The notes under the pieces: generated by a model
What the model saw: only the letters and a program-made list of their open reading frames with translations
What the model was told of the DNA's origin: nothing
Databases searched by the model: none
DNA from: Monosporascus cannonballus
Taxonomy: Eukaryota; Ascomycota; Sordariomycetes; Xylariales
Length of the DNA stretch: 64,000 nucleotides
Assembly: GCA_004154925.1 (NCBI GenBank)
Contig: QJNS01000080.1
Coordinates: 229,949 to 293,948, forward strand
Direction of reading: 5' to 3'
Position numbers and translations under genes: made by a program
Shown here: one piece after another, positions 57,657 to 64,000 of the stretch
How positions within the stretch are numbered: position 1 is the stretch's first letter
Layout of the letters: each line of letters starts with the position of its first letter

Positions 57657-59364
57657 GACCGGGAAATCCAAACCTCTCATTCGCAGCAGCCAGCAATGGC
57701 CTAAAAGGAACTCTTTCCCCACTCTATCCCGGGAAGGAGAACGGTCACCTTGCTTTCCAGTCGCCAAATGAGGCATCTAACCCGTATCTCAATTCTAATG
57801 ATTCATATGATGGTAACTACAACCCCCTCTACTTTCAATCTCGCGATGGTGTAGGCTTCCGCATCTTTCCATACGAAGAAGATGAAAAGCCGCCGACCAC
57901 GGGGTTTCAGCCTATTAATGGCCACGGAACTTTCAGCTCATTACATATGACACCGCACCACACTGTATCGTACCAGACAGAACAACATAACGGCAATACT
58001 TATGAGCTCTGAGGCTCAACACGGCAATGCGACCACGGATGCCCAAACAATATGAGGCCGACTTTCGCATTCTGCATTGACTTTCCATTTCTATCTTATC
58101 ACATTTCAGAACATCTTCAACTGCGCTTAGTTTCTTTTCCGCGTTTCTTTTCGGTCTACGGTTCTTTATGCGGAACTACCCTTGGCAGTAACCGGTTGAC
58201 TCGCATTCAGTCCAACTCCGACTTCCCGGTCATTGGTTTCTATCGCCAGTACCTGTTTTTACTGCCGGTTCCACCCAGAGTCTTTTGATATAGCAATCTA
58301 ATGATTCCGCCTTGGGATGACACAGATTTGGCCTATTGATCAAGATCGAGGGCGACTTGGCAAAGACTTAACGAGACTCAAAACTGGGTTCCTTAGCCTA
58401 TCCATCATCCTCGTTTAGCTCCTTGAGAACAGGACAACTGCACGTATTGCACTCGGTTCGGTTTCTTCATCACCTAATATTGACTTCAAGAGATACTGCC
58501 CTCTTCCGTTTTCCTCTTGGCAACTAGTAAGTCTGGATTCCGGTGGAAAATTCTTGGCTATTTTGCTAATAGCTTCAGAAGGGAAGACCATTAATTCTTA
58601 ATTCTCTTGTGTTTCCACTGGAGAGACGCCAGCCACATGCTCAACGAGCGACAATGTAGTAACCTCTACGTTCGAGGAGCATCGGAGCCGCCGGGGAACA
58701 GGGAAACAATGGGCTTGACTGCCTGGTTCGCTCAGTAGCCTAGTGTCGCCAAAACACTATGGTCATACATCGGTTAGGTTTGGTCGATGCTCGAGGTATA
58801 CGGACTGGGATGGGCAATAGGCCTTCCTTTGGGAGGTTCATGAGTGGTCACCTTGCAGCTCTTTATTTGGGATGGGTGGTGGTCTACAACGCCTCCATCG
58901 AATAAGTTTTATATGGGCGGCATCAGATATCATCTCTGGGGTCGACATTATCAGGATTTCCGGCCTTACGACTTCTTATCTGCGCAGTACGCGCTTGCAT
59001 GTATATTAGCATACGGACTTTTCATCATACAAATCGCAATGCTTTTTAACCTATAAATTATCCTACGACTCTCATTAATGTGAGTAGCCTCGGCACATGT
59101 TATTGTAGGCGACAGGGACTCAATCCAATACACTCTGTGGGAGCGCCCCTGGTCTTTATGTTGATATCGGTTGGATACATTAAACGTGCAGCATAGCCAG
59201 TTCTTGATGCGCAATTACGAAGCTGAATCCCGTGCGTTTCTCTAAAAGGTCCCAAAGCTAAAGGTTCAACGACGTTTCTACCTAGCTCTTGTATTAAGTA
59301 CATATTAGGCTACTACACTACGGCGACCGTAAGGTTCGCCGGTTTACTAAGCGACTGTTAATCC
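57657..59364. other. 3' flank of the zinc-finger gene and MSH3 3' region
   Basis: Up to 58012 a frame is open that may be the original C-terminal coding part of the zinc-finger gene (see findings). The remainder contains short unsupported frames only. Confidence 0.45.
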
Positions 59365-62300
59365 CTACAGCTGCTCGATGCTGGCGACGAGATGGTCGAG
59401 CTGGTCCGCGCCGTCTTCGTCGCTGCCGCCGTCCTCCGCGAGGTTGCCACCACCGCCCAGGACGTCCGCCAGCAGGCGCGTGGCGCCGACGAGTCTGCGC
59501 CGCCTCATCTCGTCCTCGAGCTCGCGCGACTTGCGCGCGGCGACGTCGAGGACGTTACGCGGGATGCGCGCGAGCCGCGCCACGTTGAGGCCGTAGGACC
59601 GGTGCGCGACGCCCTCGCCGACCTCGTAGAGGAAGGTGATCTCCTCGTCCACCTCCCCCCCTTCCCCCTCGACGTCCTCCGCCGGTTCCCGCTCGCCGCC
59701 GCCGCCGCCGTGCCTCGTCGCCGTGAAGCGCATGTGTACGTTCTTGCACCGGCCGCCGAGGCCGTCGGCAACGCGCGCGAGGCTCTGGTAGTGGGTGATG
59801 AAGAGGGTGAGGCAGCGGGCGTTGTCGACGACGTGGCGCAGGACGGCCTCGGCGATGGCGGCGCCGTCGTGGGTGCTGGTGCCGCGGCCGAGCTCGTCGA
59901 GGACGACGAGGGAGCGCGGCGTGGCGGCGCGCAAGATGCGCGCCGTCTCCGACACCTCGACCATGAAGGTGCTCTCGCCCGCGAACAGGTTGTCGCGCGC
60001 GCCCATGCGCGTGTGGATGGCGTCGGCGAGCGTCAGGCGCAGCGACTCGGCCGGCACGTACGACCCCACCTGCGCCAGCAGCACGAGCAGCGCCACGGCG
60101 CGCACGAAGGACGACTTGCCGCCCATGTTGGGTCCCGTGATGAGGTGCGCCAGCGGTGTCGGCGAGGACAGCGTCGTCGAGAAGGGGATGTAGGACGTCG
60201 TGAGCGTCTGCTCGGCTATGGGGTGCCGGCCCGAGGCGATGGATATCGTCGGGGGCGAGGAGGAGGGGAGGAAGGTCGGCTTGGTGTAGCCCGGCAGGGA
60301 GGCGACTTTGGAGAGGGATAAGAGGCAGTCGAGGGTTGCGAGTGACGAGACGGCATCTCGCAGGGGTTGGTAGTCGGAGGCTATGGATTGCAGGAGGGAT
60401 GTGAAGGCCGTATCGCAGGCCGCCGAGAGGGCTTCCTTGTGCTGGTCCCGCTCGGAGATCAGGCGCACCACCTCGGGCGTGTGGAACCGCGACAGCTTCT
60501 TCGTGCCGCTGATCTTGGCCCACGACGCGGGCACGTGCTTCAGGTCGACGTTGGGGACCTCGATGAGGTACTCGATCCCCGCTACGGTGACGTAGGTCAC
60601 CGGTGACTTCTTGCCGAGCTTGGTGGCAGCCACGCGGCGGTGCGCGTCGAGTTCCTGCTCGACGGACGCGATGCCTAGCTTGTGGTCGGTGATTGCCTCC
60701 GTCTCTTGATCTTCGCGGAAGAAGGCGTATTTGTCATTCTTGCGGGCCGCTTCCGGGTTTATACGCTCGAGGTAGGGGAGCACAGTGGGTAGAATTAGGG
60801 GCAGCGAGGCAATGGCGTTGCTGATTGCTGCTGATTTGAAGCCGGTGTCTGAAGGTCCTTTGACACGGGCGAACTCTGTGGCTATCTTCTGTAACGTTTG
60901 CAGGACAGATAGCAGCTCGGGCCGGGTACATTTGCCGTAGTAAATGCGGATGAGACTGCGCTCAAGATCGATTTTGGTGGTCCTCAGTAAGTGCTCCAGT
61001 TGGTCGACCTTAGTTGTAGAGGCGTTCTCGAGAAGCTCTTCGACCGCTGCTAGACGATCTTCCAGGCGTTCCTGGTCCAGAAGAGGTCGACCAATCCATT
61101 TGCGCAAAAGGCGCTGGCCAAAGCGGGTGAGTGTTTTGTCAAGAGCCCAGAGAAGACTGCCTTTCTCGGAGTGGTCGGTCTGGTTACGATAGACTTCGAG
61201 ACTCTCCAAGGTGGTGCCGTTGATCAGCATGTGCTGTCGGGCACTGAAGGATTGGAAGTACTTCGTGAGATCGAAAATGTGTTCCAGGCCGTACTCCTCG
61301 AGGTGTTTGATCATTGATGAGAGGCAGATGGTAACCAGCTCAGGCAGATTCAGGACCTTCTCCAACATAGTACTGGCCTTCTCGGCTTTCTCATTATCCT
61401 GGGTATTCTCCTTCAGTTTGCCAGCATAGAACTGTGAAACGTGCGAATAGGATTCAGCAGCAACAGTCTTCGACTTTGGAATCCGTTCGACTCTGCTTCT
61501 GTCACCGAATACATTCGTTGAGCTGCCGGACAAGTGCTGTATAAGCTTGTCGGTGGCCTTCGTCAGCTCTCCGACGATTAGGAACTCACAAGGGGAGATG
61601 TGGAGCAACCTCGTTTCGATTTCACTTCGCATGAAGCCGTCTTCGAAATTGTCATATATGATGTCGCCAGTGGCTGGCTGCACAGCGATAATACCAACCT
61701 CAACCTTCTCGTCAGTACCCCAGCCTTTGGCTTTGGTTTCTGTGATGCAGAGTAAGTACCCGCCGGAGGGTGCTCCAGAGTCAGGACCCTGCTCGAGCTC
61801 TCCGATCTCATCTATGTATGTGCCTTTCGTGTAGACATTGGTGAGCTTCCGGACGAAGGGGGTGTTTCTGTTGTCTCCGGCCTTCTTCAAAGCCGCCGTC
61901 TCGATCTGCCGAACTACTCCGACCTTGTGACCGGCGGCTACTAAGCGTTTCGCATGTACAGGCAGCCGGTGCACAGGGATGCTCGCTGCAGCAAAACGAT
62001 CCAGATGTGCCTCGGATGGGTGTTCATCGTATCTGAACTTGCCGGGTATGCAAACTATGCTGAGCTCCTTGGCAGCTATGCGCGCGTCCTCCCCGAAGAA
62101 CTTGAACTTGTAGCCAACCTCGACGATCAATATCGTGTCCATATGCTTCCTCTTGATATCCAGGAACTGGATCTCCATTGGCGTGAGTTTTCCCGTCTTA
62201 GATCCCTTCTTCTTGCCTTTCGCGGGCGGCGGCGGCTCATCGTCCTCGACTTCATCAGCATCTTCGTTATCCGCAGTTTGCGCGTCGTCTTCGTGCTGCC

Positions 62301-62772
62301 AGTTCCGTCTCAGGAGGCTGTCCGGCCTCCCGAGCTTCTGAACAAACTTCCTATGCAGTTCCTCTTTCAGCCTCTTTCCGGCCTCGTCTATGTCTTCAGG
62401 TGCAGTTGCAGTCTCGGGGGCATCCTCCCGCGAGCTTGCCCCGTCGTAAAGATAGCGCTCCGTACGGACGCCGGGCTTGGGATTTGGAGATATGGTAGTA
62501 GAGGGTTTAAAGGTCGACTTCTTAGAAGAGAGGGGACTTGGGTCTTGCTGCAAATCACCCTTTGATTTCTTCGTACTCCTGGACGGTGTCTCGTTGCCGT
62601 TGTCCGTATCCTCCTCCAACGGCCGTTTCCGTGAGCTTTCGGGGGTATCGCCGCCACCATGGTCGGTCTGAGACGGGGAGTTGTGGATGGTTGCAGCAAG
62701 CCCGTTGATAGTCTTGGGGGTAAAGAAACTCGTCAGAGACTGCTGTTTCTTCTCTTTCGTTGGACCGGCCAT
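59365..62772 (-). CDS. msh3: DNA mismatch repair protein MSH3 (MutS homologue)
   Basis: A single exon of 1135 residues. The N terminus has a PCNA-interacting (PIP) box, QQSLTSFF, at residues 10-17, then a disordered Lys/Asp-rich region with KRPLEED and [21 protein letters not shown]. The mismatch-binding domain begins [20 protein letters not shown], without the Phe-X-Glu of MSH6, which marks MSH3. The ATPase has Walker [22 protein letters not shown] (near 878-887 for its core), [16 protein letters not shown], and THYQSLAR. Known role: MutS-beta with MSH2, correcting insertion/deletion loops. The last third is much more GC-rich than the first. ACGCGA/ACGCGC boxes lie about 105-120 bp upstream (62877-62894), suggesting possible G1/S control. 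Confidence 0.96.
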   Translation of the reverse strand: MAGPTKEKKQQSLTSFFTPKTINGLAATIHNSPSQTDHGGGDTPESSRKRPLEEDTDNGNETPSRSTKKSKGDLQQDPSPLSSKKSTFKPSTTISPNPKPGVRTERYLYDGASSREDAPETATAPEDIDEAGKRLKEELHRKFVQKLGRPDSLLRRNWQHEDDAQTADNEDADEVEDDEPPPPAKGKKKGSKTGKLTPMEIQFLDIKRKHMDTILIVEVGYKFKFFGEDARIAAKELSIVCIPGKFRYDEHPSEAHLDRFAAASIPVHRLPVHAKRLVAAGHKVGVVRQIETAALKKAGDNRNTPFVRKLTNVYTKGTYIDEIGELEQGPDSGAPSGGYLLCITETKAKGWGTDEKVEVGIIAVQPATGDIIYDNFEDGFMRSEIETRLLHISPCEFLIVGELTKATDKLIQHLSGSSTNVFGDRSRVERIPKSKTVAAESYSHVSQFYAGKLKENTQDNEKAEKASTMLEKVLNLPELVTICLSSMIKHLEEYGLEHIFDLTKYFQSFSARQHMLINGTTLESLEVYRNQTDHSEKGSLLWALDKTLTRFGQRLLRKWIGRPLLDQERLEDRLAAVEELLENASTTKVDQLEHLLRTTKIDLERSLIRIYYGKCTRPELLSVLQTLQKIATEFARVKGPSDTGFKSAAISNAIASLPLILPTVLPYLERINPEAARKNDKYAFFREDQETEAITDHKLGIASVEQELDAHRRVAATKLGKKSPVTYVTVAGIEYLIEVPNVDLKHVPASWAKISGTKKLSRFHTPEVVRLISERDQHKEALSAACDTAFTSLLQSIASDYQPLRDAVSSLATLDCLLSLSKVASLPGYTKPTFLPSSSPPTISIASGRHPIAEQTLTTSYIPFSTTLSSPTPLAHLITGPNMGGKSSFVRAVALLVLLAQVGSYVPAESLRLTLADAIHTRMGARDNLFAGESTFMVEVSETARILRAATPRSLVVLDELGRGTSTHDGAAIAEAVLRHVVDNARCLTLFITHYQSLARVADGLGGRCKNVHMRFTATRHGGGGGEREPAEDVEGEGGEVDEEITFLYEVGEGVAHRSYGLNVARLARIPRNVLDVAARKSRELEDEMRRRRLVGATRLLADVLGGGGNLAEDGGSDEDGADQLDHLVASIEQL

Positions 62773-63365
62773 TGTGCGGGCTGTGGGCTTGGTGGGGATA
62801 TAATCCGTTTGGTGGAGGGTCTGGTCTCCCTACTTTGCCTTAGTTAAAAGTTGTTGATGACGGAGTTGAGAGCGAGTCGCGTCTCGAGGCGCGTAAAGTG
62901 CCTGCAACTACAGCACAGACCACCTCCAAAGCGCCCCTAATCTCCCTTGCCTATAGTGCGTCGGTGGGTACCTGTAGCGCGACACCTTTTTGCCATAAAG
63001 CGCATAACCCGTTAAAGTGTGTAATTCGCAAAAAGCCCTTATTGAAATATCTTCCAACCTCAACTCCATCAGCCGCATCATCCTGATCTGGCTCGAACAA
63101 CAGCGAGTAGATGGAGCCCGTACATCGTACCTTTGATTCCGAGACCCCGCCCGGGAATACCCATTTCTTATCCAGATGTATTGGATGCCAGGGGGTAATA
63201 AGCAAATCCTCCCTTCTGCACATCTCCTAATCCTTCACACTTGTCGCCAGGACAGCCAGAACAGTCCCAACACCCCTTCCACCCTTTGGCGTCCAAACCT
63301 TCATACCCTTCCTCGGCCAGGCCCTGGACACAATCGTTGGGCCACCTCTGACTCCGAAGGTGTAT
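62773..63365. other. MSH3 promoter and upstream spacer
   Basis: The first 150 bp upstream of MSH3 carry MCB-core ACGCG elements on the minus strand. The rest has no supported gene. Confidence 0.5.
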
Positions 63366-63828
63366 CTAATCGCCATTATATCTTCGTATTAATTCCTTAC
63401 GGAAATTCATTTTTGCAAAATCGAATATCCATGAAAGCTTTTCGTTTCCAAGTTGAATAACCTTACCGACGTTAGCCGGATATGGTTCTTCAATTTTCAT
63501 AATATAACTCCGGAATACGTCAAGGCGTGGCCCGGTTATTTTGTCCAGGGCCTGCTCGGCGTACTGACTTCCGCCTTCGTCCCGTCCATGTCTCACCGGA
63601 CACTTTTACTGCAAAACACGTGCCATTCTTGTCGTGATACTGACTCATCGAGACCGTCACTATCCTTACATACCCTCTCTCGTCCTTCAGTATGACGGAC
63701 GGCTTCGGCGGTGGCAAGGTGTCAAATAGACGGTCTAGCTCCTCTCTGCACTTTTGAATAACGGCGAATCTCACTGTATTATAACCGCCCTGGGTCTTTG
63801 AAAGAATTAAATAAGATGACCCCCCCAT
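63366..63828 (-). CDS. Unresolved ORF pair, possible small gene or relic
   Basis: A minus-strand frame starts at the ATG at 63828 (MGGSSYLILSKTQGGYNTVR) and reads like protein through ERGYVRIVTVSMSQYHDKNG to a GTGAGA donor at 63596. A second protein-like frame (EEPYPANVGKVIQLGNEKLS) ends at 63366. Joining 63597 to 63487 keeps the frame, with a 109-nt intron ending TGAAG, but the acceptor and branch site are poor. It may instead be one gene with a frameshift. I do not recognise the family. Confidence 0.35.
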
Positions 63829-64000
63829 CCGCGCTCCACCCCATCAACGCGCCACCCCACAACCGCGTTGCGCGTCGATCCACTTACTGATTTCTTTCCA
63901 TATAAAAAACTTCTCAACAACGCTTTAAAAAATTGAAAAAATTATCTTCTTCTTCAGCAGAATCTGCGCTTTCGAACGATATGCAGCCCTCAGCTCAATT
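63829..64000 (+). promoter_or_regulatory. Possible promoter and start of a plus-strand gene cut by the window edge
   Basis: A TATA-like TATAAAAAA lies at 63901-63909, followed by a pyrimidine-rich leader (TCTTCTTCTTCAG) and an ATG at 63981 (MQPSAQ..), which is open to the edge. The same stretch would be the promoter of the minus-strand ORF at 63828. Only six codons are visible. Confidence 0.3.

Noticed and set aside
59392..60321. 309-codon frame antisense to MSH3
   Set aside because: Shadow of the MSH3 ATPase region, which carries exact Walker motifs on the other strand.

Overview
The window is nuclear DNA of a filamentous ascomycete (Pezizomycotina, most likely Sordariomycetes). The reasons are: conserved fungal housekeeping proteins whose genes carry short introns (about 50-250 nt, GT..AG, CTAAC/CTGAC-like branch sites); genes on both strands with long leaders; and a roughly 11 kb AT-rich block whose repeats look RIP-mutated (TpA-rich, CpA/TpG-poor, CpG retained).

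Layout. 0.9-6.0 kb: UBA3 (NEDD8 E1 catalytic subunit, minus) diverges from TEL2 (plus). 6.5-9.5 kb: an STE20-type kinase (minus). 11.6-15.6 kb: PEX1 (minus), divergent from MCM7 (16.2-19.0 kb, plus) across a 650 bp promoter holding G1/S-type boxes. 19.6-21.2 kb: mitoribosomal mS29/DAP3 (minus). 21.3-31.9 kb: a transposon graveyard made of a TA-flanked TIR DNA element and a RIP-degraded Ty3/gypsy element on the minus strand, into which two un-mutated solo LTRs with perfect 5-bp target duplications have inserted. 33.1-37.2 kb: RRS1 (plus) and a RhoGAP protein (minus). 40.9 kb: Rab geranylgeranyltransferase beta subunit (BET2). 44.3-47.0 kb: a histidine-phosphatase protein and a calcineurin-like metallophosphoesterase (both minus). 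47-55.8 kb: gene-poor DNA with a decayed gene, two MITE-like elements, minisatellite-like arrays and one small orphan gene. 55.8-57.7 kb: an unrecognised C2H2/RGG-box protein. 59.4-62.8 kb: MSH3 (minus). The right edge holds an unresolved ORF pair and possibly the start of another gene.

The genes do not form a pathway cluster. They are independent housekeeping genes for ubiquitin-like conjugation, checkpoint kinase stability, peroxisome import, replication, mitochondrial translation, ribosome assembly, vesicle traffic and mismatch repair. I see no biosynthetic cluster, CRISPR array, rRNA or convincing tRNA. The most unusual content is the nested transposon block, the MITE-like elements, the decayed gene near 48 kb, a reading-frame conflict in the zinc-finger gene, and a GC rise toward the 3' ends of several large genes on both strands.
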